DNA of 16,001 bases, taken from positions 1 to 16,001 of the forward strand of contig RFHX01000103.1 in NCBI GenBank assembly GCA_003695725.1. The letters run 5' to 3'. The DNA is from J061 sp003695725 [NCBI: Candidatus Schekmanbacteria bacterium] (GTDB taxonomy: Bacteria; Schekmanbacteria; GWA2-38-11). Shown here one piece after another: positions 1 to 8,208 of this stretch (the stretch's first letter is position 1; the number at the start of each line of letters is the position of its first letter). The notes beneath the pieces were generated by a model. The model did not search any database, was not told the origin of the DNA, and saw only the letters and a list, made by a program, of their open reading frames with translations. The position numbers and the translations under genes are program-made.

Positions 1-587
1 CTAAAAGCCATAGAGCTCAAGTATTCCTGTGAAAAGTGAAACATAACTTTACTAAAAGGATATTCATTCACCTTATAATTCAAGATGATTTTTATGAATT
101 GTTTAAAAAGATTTGTATTCCCGAATCTACATTTTACGCACCTATCAGAATCGTCAAGAAAAGTGTTAGTGCAGATTTCTCTGTCAGCATAAAAAAACTT
201 ATTGTTAATGCAAAGAAGCTCATATGAGTAAAAGCGCAGATAAACTTTCCACTCAGAAAGGGCATTCAAAAGATAAGGTTTAAGAAAATATCCATCACCC
301 AAAAAAACAATATCAGGTGAAAAGTTTTCAATTCTTTGCTTGAAAGCACGGGGAAGATGATAAAAATTAAATGTATATTTGTTGAAAGGAATTCTCTCGA
401 TATCAAGAGGCAAATCTTCTTCAATACTTCCTCTGGGAAAGTAATCGGTAAATTCAGGCACAAAAAGTTTTACGATAAAACCTCTTCTTTTAAGCCCCAG
501 CGCCACATTGAAGAGGTCAGTCCATGATCCTCCTGTAGCAGGCCAATGAAATAGTAAATCTACAAATGCGATTCTTTGATGTCTCAT
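1..587 (-). CDS. Glycosyltransferase (GT4-type), N-terminal part; runs off the left edge
   Basis: The minus strand is open from an ATG at 587-585 down to the window edge, 195 codons with no stop, so this is the 5' part of a gene whose end lies outside. The translation begins MRHQRIAFVDLLFHWPATGG and aligns along its whole length with the 424-aa glycosyltransferase immediately upstream, for example FPRGSIEEDLPLDIERIPFNKY against LPRGRIDVSLPFDVERISFNKY. It is therefore a tandem paralogue covering the N-terminal, acceptor-side Rossmann domain of a GT-B enzyme. Four cysteines, C126, C139, C150 and C153, keep exactly the spacing seen in the neighbour. The start directly follows the upstream stop codon (588-590) with no spacer and no clear Shine-Dalgarno sequence, which suggests translational coupling. 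The donor-binding half is not visible, so sugar specificity and intactness are unknown. Confidence 0.85.
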   Translation of the reverse strand, partial: MRHQRIAFVDLLFHWPATGGSWTDLFNVALGLKRRGFIVKLFVPEFTDYFPRGSIEEDLPLDIERIPFNKYTFNFYHLPRAFKQRIENFSPDIVFLGDGYFLKPYLLNALSEWKVYLRFYSYELLCINNKFFYADREICTNTFLDDSDRCVKCRFGNTNLFKQFIKIILNYKVNEYPFSKVMFHFSQEYLSSMAF

Positions 588-1862
588 TTACATACCATCA
601 ATCAACGGAATATACATATTATCTATAATGACCGACCAATCATAGCTTTCTTCAGCACGTCTTCTTCCATATTTTCCCATTTGAATTCTCATATCATCAT
701 CATCTAAAAGCGTCTTTACTGCTTTATAGAATCCATCTATATTCGATGGCTCAACAAGAAATCCTGTCTCCTCATTTTTTACAATCCCTGCAAGCCCGCC
801 AGCCCTCGAAGCAACGACTGGTTTGCCGCAAGCCATTGCCTCAACTGCGGTAATACCAAATGGTTCATACCATGTTGAAGGCACAACGCAGATATCTGCA
901 AAATTATAAACTATATGAAGTTTCGACTGATCAACCCAATTCAAAAAAACAATATGGTTATCCAAAGGAGATTCATATTTTTTTATCACCATATCTTCAT
1001 CTGCTGTGCAAAGAAAGAGAAAATCCTCTCGTTCTTTCAAGAGCATTCTGCAAACTTCTTCCATTATATGAAAACCCTTGGGTTTGAAGGAAATCCTTCC
1101 GGGCATCAATATTACTTTCTTTTTCGATTTTTGCCTCTCCAATGGTTTGAATCTCTTCGTATCCACACCTGAAGGGAAAACATTTATATTCCTATTTATG
1201 CCTGCAAGCAGAGATTTCGTCATTTCATTATAGACAATTATCTGTGAAGCATTGGAAATAAGTCTGCTTGCCTTTTTTGGATAGGCAGAAGAAAAAGCTC
1301 CACTTGCCAGTATTTCCTGAATATTCAAGAGACGAAACAGATCACCTCTTTTATCGAGTCCCAAATAGACATCGAGAAATCCTTTAATGGCAGGGAAAGA
1401 AGGAAATTTGCACCTTTTGCATTTTTCAATATCAATGAATATGTTGTTGTCGCAGTTCTCCTCTTTATTGTTTATAAGATTATATGTATAGCACAAAACT
1501 TCATAAGCATAAAATCTGAGAATTGTTTTATACCCTCTCAATCCCTCTAACAGAAAGGGTTTCATATTATATCCGTCACCTATAAAGACAATGTCTGGTT
1601 TGTATTTTTCAACTGCTCTTGCAAATTTAGAGGGTAAAGTCTTTCGATTAAAGGAATATTTATTGAAAGAAATTCTTTCCACATCAAAGGGCAAAGAAAC
1701 ATCGATTCTTCCGCGAGGCAGATAATCTTCAAAGTGTGCTATAAAAAGCTTAACAGGATATCCTCTTTCTGAAAGGGAAGATATAACTTCTTTTAAGTCA
1801 GTTGTTGCACCTCCTGAAGGAGGCCAGCGAAACATTAGGTCTATGAAAGCTATTTTTTTCAT
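588..1862 (-). CDS. GT4-family glycosyltransferase with N-terminal cysteine quartet
   Basis: This is a 424-aa GT-B-fold retaining glycosyltransferase, probably acting at the inner face of the cytoplasmic membrane in surface-glycan assembly. The C-terminal donor-binding domain carries the GT4 E-x7-E motif (E333 to E341 in EPFGITAVEAMACGKPVVAS) and an earlier FPSGVD motif at 229-234. The N-terminal domain starts with a glycine-rich loop (WPPSGG, 13-18) and contains an insert with C124, C137, C148 and C151, a C-x12-C-x10-C-x2-C pattern that could bind metal. Similar cysteine clusters occur in the N-terminal half of other GT4 proteins. I chose the ATG at 1862 over a TTG one codon upstream (1865); neither has a clear ribosome site. 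It is the next-to-last gene visible in the glycan operon, 58 bases after the radical SAM gene, and is paralogous to the gene that follows it. The sugar donor cannot be read from the sequence. Confidence 0.93.
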   Translation of the reverse strand: MKKIAFIDLMFRWPPSGGATTDLKEVISSLSERGYPVKLFIAHFEDYLPRGRIDVSLPFDVERISFNKYSFNRKTLPSKFARAVEKYKPDIVFIGDGYNMKPFLLEGLRGYKTILRFYAYEVLCYTYNLINNKEENCDNNIFIDIEKCKRCKFPSFPAIKGFLDVYLGLDKRGDLFRLLNIQEILASGAFSSAYPKKASRLISNASQIIVYNEMTKSLLAGINRNINVFPSGVDTKRFKPLERQKSKKKVILMPGRISFKPKGFHIMEEVCRMLLKEREDFLFLCTADEDMVIKKYESPLDNHIVFLNWVDQSKLHIVYNFADICVVPSTWYEPFGITAVEAMACGKPVVASRAGGLAGIVKNEETGFLVEPSNIDGFYKAVKTLLDDDDMRIQMGKYGRRRAEESYDWSVIIDNMYIPLIDGM

Positions 1863-1920
1863 CAAATTGGAGTCAAGATTAATCCGTTGGGAAAAGAGAT
1901 ATGTAGATGAAAAAGCCTTC

Positions 1921-3630
1921 TCATCTTTTTTTGAGGAAACAATAAATATTCATAACTATTAAAAAGAGAATCTTTTTTATCTTCTTTTTTATCCCCTTTC
2001 CTGCTGGAACCTTTATCTCTTTTATCTCCATTTTGAGTTCTGGTTCATACAAAGCCGAGCGAATCAAACCAAGTTGAGCCAATACGAGCGCTGAGAAGGC
2101 AGCATATTGATAACTCTTCTTTCTTTCCATATTAAGAAAATCGGCAACTTCTTCGGCAATCTTCTTTAAAGTGTTGTTGCCGTCACATCTTATGAAGAAG
2201 GATGAGAGATATTTTACATATTCCCATTGCTCCATTGCCCTCTCAAAACGGGGAAGAGAGTACGATGCGAAGGTCCAGATACCAGCCCATGCAGCATTGA
2301 CAGCCGCAAGATAATCGTTTGGTTTCAAATGATTCCTTGTTTTAATAGGAACATCATTGAGAAGAGAATTAGGGATGAAATTTATATTATGATGGAAGCA
2401 GTCGTCCCACTTTTCAACCAGCACCATACCTAAATTTGGAGCATCTTCCATAAGCTGTGTGCGTGGATATGCTGTGGAAAACTGTCCTATATATATTGGG
2501 TAAGGAAGCGGATGAAAGTGCTCAAGCCATGGCAAATTTGAAAGGAGCGTGTCTATGAAACGGGACTGCATATAGTAGCCGTTTATTGTCTCTCCCGGAT
2601 TGAAAGCCATATAAGTAAAGAGAGGATACATACCGTATTTCTTCTGCAATTTTGCAATTTCTTCAATCGTTACAAGACTTTCTTCCTTCTGTATCTGAGA
2701 AAAAGTTTCTGGATTAGCGCTTTCAATTCCAACTTCCAACCCTATGCAACCTGATTTTGCCAAAAGCTCAATGATATCCTTATTCTTCTGTATATGCGAG
2801 GCGCGAGTGAGTCCTGTCCATTTAACCTTCATATTCTCTTTCAATATTCCTTCACAAAGCTCTATGACATACTTCCTATTCAAAAGAAAATTGTCGTCCC
2901 AAAAATGGAATTGGCATATTCCTAACTCATTGATTGATTTTTTCATTTCTTCAATTACATTTTCAGCACTTCTCCATCTGACTTTTCTCATCCACATCAA
3001 CGGTGATACACAATATGTGCAATTGTAAGGACATCCCCTTGACCCTACAACAGGAAGGCGTTTCCCCCCAACTACATGCAGAGGTGTCGTATAGCACTCC
3101 ATTGGCAAAAGGTCCCATGCAGGGAAAGGAATTGAATCGAGATTCCGAATCAAGGGCCTTATTGGATTTTTAATAAATTCACCATCCTCTCTATATGCAG
3201 TGCCTTGAATATCCTTATAATTCTTCCCTTCAACAATCCTCGAGACAAGTTCAAAGAAAGTTTCCTCTCCCTCATGGAGGATACAAATATCACAATGCTC
3301 AGATGCCTCTTCAGGGCAAAGAGAAGTATGGACGCCTCCAAAGACAAATAGGGCTTTTTCCTGCTTTTTTCTAAGTGAGGGCATTATGTTATAGACAAAT
3401 GGAGCTTGTGCCGTCCAAAATGAAAAAGCAATCATATCCCACTTCTCACAATTAACTTCTGAAACAACCTGTGAATAATTCATATTGAGGGCATGGGCAT
3501 CGAGCACCTTCAACTCAACCTCCGGAAGCCTTTGCCTTAAGTATGAACAAAGATATCCTATACCAAGAGGCAAAATACGTTTATGCCTTTCATTGCACGG
3601 TAACGGTGGCTGTATAAATAGTATTTTCAT
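1921..3630 (-). CDS. B12-binding-domain radical SAM protein in the glycan operon
   Basis: This 569-aa protein has the two-domain layout of class B (cobalamin-binding) radical SAM enzymes. Residues 1-140 form a Rossmann-like B12-binding domain: MKILFIQPPL start, DAHALN at 44-49 in the place of the DxHxxG cobalamin loop, FGGVHTS at 97-103 and HEGEETF at 119-125. The radical SAM TIM-barrel follows from about 190, with the [4Fe-4S] cysteines C200, C204 and C207 (GCPYNCTYC). The loop has Asn where Gly is usual; in this family that often means weak or altered cobalamin binding. After about 430 there is a helical C-terminal region, and the last 21 residues are a basic-hydrophobic-basic segment that could sit in the membrane. 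The start ATG overlaps the previous stop by four bases (ATGA). Lying between glycosyltransferases, it may methylate or otherwise modify a sugar or a lipid carrier; this is inference, and the substrate is unknown. Confidence 0.93.
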   Translation of the reverse strand: MKILFIQPPLPCNERHKRILPLGIGYLCSYLRQRLPEVELKVLDAHALNMNYSQVVSEVNCEKWDMIAFSFWTAQAPFVYNIMPSLRKKQEKALFVFGGVHTSLCPEEASEHCDICILHEGEETFFELVSRIVEGKNYKDIQGTAYREDGEFIKNPIRPLIRNLDSIPFPAWDLLPMECYTTPLHVVGGKRLPVVGSRGCPYNCTYCVSPLMWMRKVRWRSAENVIEEMKKSINELGICQFHFWDDNFLLNRKYVIELCEGILKENMKVKWTGLTRASHIQKNKDIIELLAKSGCIGLEVGIESANPETFSQIQKEESLVTIEEIAKLQKKYGMYPLFTYMAFNPGETINGYYMQSRFIDTLLSNLPWLEHFHPLPYPIYIGQFSTAYPRTQLMEDAPNLGMVLVEKWDDCFHHNINFIPNSLLNDVPIKTRNHLKPNDYLAAVNAAWAGIWTFASYSLPRFERAMEQWEYVKYLSSFFIRCDGNNTLKKIAEEVADFLNMERKKSYQYAAFSALVLAQLGLIRSALYEPELKMEIKEIKVPAGKGIKKKIKKILFLIVMNIYCFLKKR

Positions 3631-4799
3631 AGCTCTTTCTGAATATCCATTATTATATCGTATAGTTTATCCCCAAGAATATTCAATGAATACTTTTCTT
3701 TTATCGTCTTTAAAGCGTTTTCACTCATCTCTTTTCTTAAATCCCTATCTATGATGAGAAGCTCCATTTTCCTTATGAATTCTTCTCTATTTTCTGCGAG
3801 AAATCCATTTTTGCCGTCTTCAATTACATATTTATTTTCACCTGCCCTGCTTGCTACCACAGGCATCCCACAAGCCATAAATTCAAAGAGCTTTGTGGGA
3901 CTTTTTGAATTAATCCATCTGTCATCTTTTTGCACCAATGGCACAACACCTATATCCACTTTCTTCAAAAAATTTGGCACTTCGTCAGGTGGAATAGTAT
4001 CGATAATTTCAATCCCCTCATAATTAAAAATTAAAGATACTACTTCCTTTATTCTGTGCATATACTGTCCACCGCCAAGAATTTTGAGATGAATATTCTT
4101 ATATTTTCTCTTCAACACTGAAAAACAATGCAGTAGAAAAAGAAGATTGTCAAATATGACATCTCCCCAAACAAGGCCTGTCCAACAAAAAGTTATTGTT
4201 TCATCGTCTTTTTCAACAGGGGTATTATTATTAAATTTTTTAATATCAACACCAGTTGGAAGATAATAAGTCCTTTTATTTACTGATGATAAGATATCTT
4301 TAAGAGTATGGCTTGCAGCTATACAGCAAATAGCCGATTTTGCATAATGAAGCAGAATTTTTTCATAGTCAGCTTCGTTAATATTACCGTATCTATCTGT
4401 CCTTCCTTCCATTCCAAAGAATAACCTATTTAGCGCCTCACTTTTAAAAAGAACCCCATGAGCGCCATCCCAATCGTCGCAGTCAAGGATATACCTGTTT
4501 CTTCCCATTTTAGACAGGATGAAAGGAATTGCAGAATGAAAGAGAATTTTTTGGATGTAGAAAATATTTCCCTTTTCAGGCAAAAGTCTCAACAATGCTT
4601 TTATGCTCAGTTGAATTTTTCTCTTATCTGTAATGCCGTACATCATTTCTTCATCATAACGGGAAGGAAGAAGATGGTCTTTATAAGACAAGACATCCGT
4701 ATCGATCCCTTTTTCCTTCAAAACCGATGCAAAATTATAACAGCGAACTCTTGCATGAGGCATATTGTATCCGCTATATCCTATAAAAATTATTTTCAT
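3627..4799 (-). CDS. Glycosyltransferase, GT-B fold (paralogue of the gene upstream)
   Basis: A 390-aa glycosyltransferase related to GT4 enzymes. The N-terminal domain has VRCYNFA (18-24) and LDCDDWD (105-111), an acidic motif seen in several capsule-type glycosyltransferases. The C-terminal domain has PTGVD (181-185) and SPTKLFEFMACGMPVVAS (300-317), with the basic K303 and acidic E306 of the nucleotide-sugar site. The first glutamate of the classic E-x7-E motif is replaced (S298), as in other members of this subgroup. It matches the 380-aa protein upstream throughout, so the two arose by tandem duplication. Both ends overlap neighbours by four bases in ATGA junctions: the start with the end of its paralogue, and the stop with the start of the radical SAM gene. 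It probably adds one sugar to the exported glycan; donor and linkage are unknown. Confidence 0.92.
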   Translation of the reverse strand: MKIIFIGYSGYNMPHARVRCYNFASVLKEKGIDTDVLSYKDHLLPSRYDEEMMYGITDKRKIQLSIKALLRLLPEKGNIFYIQKILFHSAIPFILSKMGRNRYILDCDDWDGAHGVLFKSEALNRLFFGMEGRTDRYGNINEADYEKILLHYAKSAICCIAASHTLKDILSSVNKRTYYLPTGVDIKKFNNNTPVEKDDETITFCWTGLVWGDVIFDNLLFLLHCFSVLKRKYKNIHLKILGGGQYMHRIKEVVSLIFNYEGIEIIDTIPPDEVPNFLKKVDIGVVPLVQKDDRWINSKSPTKLFEFMACGMPVVASRAGENKYVIEDGKNGFLAENREEFIRKMELLIIDRDLRKEMSENALKTIKEKYSLNILGDKLYDIIMDIQKEL

Positions 4800-5938
4800 T
4801 TCAAAATCTCTTTCAGTATTTGAGCTAAACGCTTGCCCAAGACATTGAGCGAATAATTATCCTCCGCATCACGCCTTGCATTGATACCTGCCTTTTCACG
4901 AAGATTATCATCACTGATGAGAAGATTGAGCTTTTCTACAAACTCTTCCTCATTCTCTGCCAAAAAACCTGTAACACCTTCTTTGACAATCTTAGGCGCT
5001 TCACCAAAACGCGTAGCAACAGAAGGTATTTCCATAGCCATATACTCAAAAAGCTTTGTAGGGCTTTTACTCATCATCCAAGTCTTGTTTTCCTCATCTG
5101 TAACAAGGGGCAAAAGACCGATATCTGTCCCTTCAAGAATCTTATTCATTTCATCAGGGCTAACCCAATTCAAAAAATTCACTTCACCCGGATAATCGAG
5201 GTAAGCTGAATCATTTTTTACCTTCTCATAATAATCACCTGATGCCACAATCGTTAAAGAAACCCTTTTGCCTGATGGATTGATTTTTGAAAAACATTTC
5301 AGAAGAAACATTACATTGTCATAAATAACATTTCCCCAAATATTACCTGTCCAAATCAAATTTATTCTATCCTTCGACCTATTATCCTTCTCCCTTTTAA
5401 ATTTCTCAGTATCCACTCCTGTTGGGATATAAAAAACCTTCTTATTATATTGTGAAAGGAAATCACAAAGATAGGAGCTCGATGCTATGCAGGCGCAAGC
5501 ATCACGAGCAATCTTGCCGGTTACCGCTTCAGTGCCGTCTGCACCAAAAAAAAATTTGTTAAGGAAGGAACGATTGAAGAGCGGCGACCTGTCCAAGTCC
5601 CAATCATCATAATCGAGAATAAATTTACGCCCCGTCATACGTGATAAAAAATAAGGTGCAGCAGAGTGGTAATGCACCTTTTGAATATAAAGCAAGTCAT
5701 CCTTTTTTATTAAAATGTCTAAAAGAGCTCGAAGGTTTAAATACAACTTACGCCTGTCTCTCAAAGTCAGCATTTCGATTCCTGAAAGATTAGGCGCAAA
5801 ATCATCTCTGAAAGATAAGACTCTCGAATCAATTCCGTATTTTTTAACTTCCTTTGCAAAATTGTAACAGCGCACCCTCACATAAGGATAATCATATCCA
5901 TTGATGCCTATAAAGACGGTCTTTAAATCTTTATTCAA
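4796..5938 (-). CDS. Glycosyltransferase, GT-B fold, TTG start
   Basis: A 380-aa paralogue of the following glycosyltransferase. Shared landmarks are VRCYNFA (22-28), YIQKVHYHSAAPYFLSR (84-100), LDYDDWD (108-114), PTGVD (172-176) and SKSPTKLFEYMA (290-301). The position after the last motif reads MEIPSVAT where its paralogue reads CGMPVVAS, so the Gly-Pro turn by the donor site has changed and specificity may differ. No ATG fits the N-terminus. The TTG at 5938 gives a start just before the first beta strand (TVFIGINGY) and has GGAAG seven bases upstream. It overlaps the end of the ABC ATPase gene by eight bases, indicating coupled translation. A run of nine T on the coding strand encodes Phe129-131. 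Probable role: one transfer step in assembly of the glycan exported by the adjacent ABC transporter. Confidence 0.91.
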   Translation of the reverse strand: MNKDLKTVFIGINGYDYPYVRVRCYNFAKEVKKYGIDSRVLSFRDDFAPNLSGIEMLTLRDRRKLYLNLRALLDILIKKDDLLYIQKVHYHSAAPYFLSRMTGRKFILDYDDWDLDRSPLFNRSFLNKFFFGADGTEAVTGKIARDACACIASSSYLCDFLSQYNKKVFYIPTGVDTEKFKREKDNRSKDRINLIWTGNIWGNVIYDNVMFLLKCFSKINPSGKRVSLTIVASGDYYEKVKNDSAYLDYPGEVNFLNWVSPDEMNKILEGTDIGLLPLVTDEENKTWMMSKSPTKLFEYMAMEIPSVATRFGEAPKIVKEGVTGFLAENEEEFVEKLNLLISDDNLREKAGINARRDAEDNYSLNVLGKRLAQILKEILK

Positions 5939-7328
5939 TCCTTATCTTCCCGCTAAAATAATGATACCTGCCGGGCTCATACCTTTTAGTGGCTTCATCA
6001 TTCTCTCTCAACTGTTGAAGAACACGGCCTCGATAAAAGGTGTTTGAATTTACAATATTAATCCTTTCCTTGCCTGTTAAGGAATCTGCGCAAAATTTTA
6101 CAGTGGGAAGAAAGGTTTCTCCGTTGTCTTTCCCTTCAGCGCCTATCCAAACAGATGAACTTTCAGCTGTCCATAAACGGTCCCAATCATCATCGGTTTC
6201 TTCTCTAAACTTTGGGAATATGCCACTATATCCGCCTTCTGCAATCCATCTGTCATAATCTTCTGAAAGCATAATATTTGCCTGCTGTTTAAGAATATCC
6301 ACAGGCGCCTTCACTTCCATTTCGATATCCCACTCAATCCATCCTTCATTGAAGCTCACCGTCCAATGCTGTATTAAAGGAAGCCCCATCCATTCACCGC
6401 TTGCTTTTATTTGTGTTTCTGTATTTTCTGTGATTCTCCATTCTGCCACAGTGGAGTCATACCACTTCACAAAGGAACGCATAGAAGTATATCCTGACAA
6501 CCCCTTCGTCAATTCAATATCATTCCACAATAAAATCAGTCTTCCATTGTTCAAAATTATCTTTAGCTTCTCCGTCTCGATCTTGCCTATTCCTTTTTTG
6601 TCACCTATTGACAGCCAATAGCGTGAAATAACCTTCGACGGCTCACCATCCAAAACAACTTCTCCCTTCTCCATCAAAATGACGCGCGAGCAAATATGCC
6701 TGATTATGTTGAGGTCATGAGACACGAAAACAAGGGTATTGCCTTCTTTGAGAAAGTTTTCGATAGTTTTCAGACATTTCGCCTGAAATGACTGGTCACC
6801 CACTGCAAGAACTTCGTCAACAAGCAATATTTCAGGATTCACATGAACTGCCACAGCAAATCCAAGTCGCACAAACATTCCAGACGAGTAGTTTCGAAGC
6901 GGGGTATCGATAAAATCTTTGATGCCCGCAAAATCGACAATTGAATCAAATTTTTCCTCTATTTCCCTCTTTGATAGCCCCAAAATGCTTCCATTCAAAA
7001 AAACATTTTCTCTGCCTGTCAGGTCATGGTGAAATCCTGCTCCCAATTCAAGTAAGCCTGCAATTCTTCCCGATACGCTCACCCTTCCTGTAGTAGGCGC
7101 TGTTACACCACTCAATATTTTCAATATGGTGCTTTTGCCTGCACCATTGTCTCCAATTATTCCTGCCGCTTCACCCTTATTAATCTCTATATTGACATTC
7201 TTTAGCGCCCAAAATTCCTCCATCTTCTTTCTTCTTGCAACACCTGTAAATAGACTTTTTACGAGCATAGGGCGCTCATGATATATTTTGTATTTCTTAC
7301 CTACACCCTTCAATTCTATAACCTTCAT
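5931..7328 (-). CDS. wzt: Wzt-like polysaccharide ABC exporter ATPase with unusual C-terminal domain
   Basis: The first 245 or so of 465 residues are an ABC ATPase of the Wzt/TagH polysaccharide-export family: Walker A GDNGAGKST (59-67), the family-typical LELGAGFHHDLTGRENVFLNG stretch (about 93-113), signature YSSGM (147-151), Walker B ILLVDE (167-172) and H-loop H204. It should drive export of a lipid-linked glycan through the adjacent permease. Residues about 250-465 form a separate beta-rich, very tryptophan-rich domain (LLWND, FVKWYD, GEWMG, QHWTV, GWIEWDIEME, DDWDRLW, SVWIG). Some Wzt proteins use a C-terminal domain to recognise the glycan end, but this one does not look like the usual Wzt C-domain and may be a carbohydrate-binding supersandwich (inference). 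I chose the ATG at 7328, preceded by GAGAG, rather than the TTG at 7346 that would touch the permease stop. The gene end overlaps the next start by eight bases. Confidence 0.95.
   Translation of the reverse strand: MKVIELKGVGKKYKIYHERPMLVKSLFTGVARRKKMEEFWALKNVNIEINKGEAAGIIGDNGAGKSTILKILSGVTAPTTGRVSVSGRIAGLLELGAGFHHDLTGRENVFLNGSILGLSKREIEEKFDSIVDFAGIKDFIDTPLRNYSSGMFVRLGFAVAVHVNPEILLVDEVLAVGDQSFQAKCLKTIENFLKEGNTLVFVSHDLNIIRHICSRVILMEKGEVVLDGEPSKVISRYWLSIGDKKGIGKIETEKLKIILNNGRLILLWNDIELTKGLSGYTSMRSFVKWYDSTVAEWRITENTETQIKASGEWMGLPLIQHWTVSFNEGWIEWDIEMEVKAPVDILKQQANIMLSEDYDRWIAEGGYSGIFPKFREETDDDWDRLWTAESSSVWIGAEGKDNGETFLPTVKFCADSLTGKERINIVNSNTFYRGRVLQQLRENDEATKRYEPGRYHYFSGKIRIE
5946..5950 (-). promoter_or_regulatory. 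Ribosome binding site GGAAG deciding a TTG start
   Basis: GGAAG on the minus strand lies seven bases before the TTG at 5938-5936. A second purine run (AAGGA) touches the TTG directly and is too close to serve. The next in-frame ATG lies about 55 codons inside the conserved domain, so this site supports the TTG as the true start. It sits inside the last codons of the ABC ATPase gene. Confidence 0.6.
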
Positions 7329-7346
7329 CTTGTCTCTCAAATTCAA

Positions 7347-8141
7347 TCAAATGAGGTCAGCAAATGCTGGCTCACACTTTTTAAATACATAAAATCCAAC
7401 AATAAACATCAAAAGAGATGAAATAGTTGTAGTAGTCACTAAATACAAAGATGGCAAATGGGCATTCAAAAAAATCTCTCTATAAAAAACTATGATTCCA
7501 GCCATTGGATTCAGCATAAAAATATCCCTGAATCTTTCAGGCACCATCTGGACGGGATAAAAAACAGGTGTGAGATAAAATAGAAAAAGGAGTCCTGCCT
7601 CGACTATATATCTCACATCTCTGAAATAAACATTGAGCCCCGATGTGAGAAGGCACATCCCGCAGACAAAGAAAAATTGAATAATAATAGCAATAGGCGC
7701 CAGGAAATAATAAATCGTTATCTCTATCTTGAAAATCAGAAGAAAGATGAAGAGGATGATTAGTGAAAGGCAAAAATTGAAAAGATTTGCAAGTATAACA
7801 GAAATAGGAATAATTTCTCGAGGGAAATATACCTTTTTGATGAGATTTGAATTATCGACTATTGAATTAGTTGCGCAAGAAAGAGAAAAGTTAAAAAAAG
7901 TCCATGGGATTAGTCCGCATAAGACAAATACCGAATATGGCGCTTCTGTTTTAACTTTGAATACAAGAGAAAATATAATGCTGAGCACAACCATCATCAG
8001 AAGAGGATTGAGAATTGCCCACATAAATCCAAGGGATGCGCTTTTGTAACGCACCTTTAAATCCTTTTTTGCAAGGGCAATGAGAAGCTCAAAATAGTGA
8101 ATCGATTTTGAGCTGTTTCTTTCTATTGCATATTCGTTCAT
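7347..8141 (-). CDS. wzm: ABC-2 type polysaccharide export permease (Wzm-like)
   Basis: A 264-aa inner-membrane protein of the ABC-2 transporter family, first gene of the minus-strand glycan operon. The N-terminus has the amphipathic interface helix and first membrane segment typical of Wzm/TagG proteins (DLKVRYKSASLGFMWAILNP). Six hydrophobic segments follow, at roughly 40-63, 68-90, 112-140, 143-170, 178-195 and 232-253. The loop LNVYFRDVRY before the fifth segment and the PVFYPVQMVP motif after it are characteristic of polysaccharide exporters. With the downstream ATPase it should form the pore that flips a lipid-linked polysaccharide across the cytoplasmic membrane. The ATG start has a strong ribosome site (AGAAGGA, 8146-8152) four bases upstream. 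Length matches the family (about 260 aa). The exported glycan is unknown. Confidence 0.95.
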   Translation of the reverse strand: MNEYAIERNSSKSIHYFELLIALAKKDLKVRYKSASLGFMWAILNPLLMMVVLSIIFSLVFKVKTEAPYSVFVLCGLIPWTFFNFSLSCATNSIVDNSNLIKKVYFPREIIPISVILANLFNFCLSLIILFIFLLIFKIEITIYYFLAPIAIIIQFFFVCGMCLLTSGLNVYFRDVRYIVEAGLLFLFYLTPVFYPVQMVPERFRDIFMLNPMAGIIVFYREIFLNAHLPSLYLVTTTTISSLLMFIVGFYVFKKCEPAFADLI

Positions 8142-8208
8142 TTTTTCCTTCTCTATATCAGCAGTGACTTATCGAAAAATATGAAGCTAAAATAAAAAAT
8201 GCAGTTAA

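Noticed and set aside
36-527. Plus-strand open frames of about 63 codons at 36-227 and 336-527
   Set aside because: They lie antisense to the partial glycosyltransferase, whose minus-strand translation matches its neighbour along its length; no ribosome sites or recognisable protein sequence.
1863-1920. Spacer between the radical SAM gene and the 424-aa glycosyltransferase as a terminator or promoter site
   Set aside because: Only 58 bases, with no hairpin plus T run and no paired -35/-10 boxes.
4458-4823. Plus-strand open frame of 121 codons
   Set aside because: It is antisense to the conserved N-terminal domain of the 390-aa glycosyltransferase and has no recognisable motif.
7329-7346. 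TTG at 7346 as start of the ABC ATPase
   Set aside because: The ATG at 7328 begins directly at the conserved MKVIELKGVGKKY strand and has GAGAG upstream; the extra six residues have no family support.
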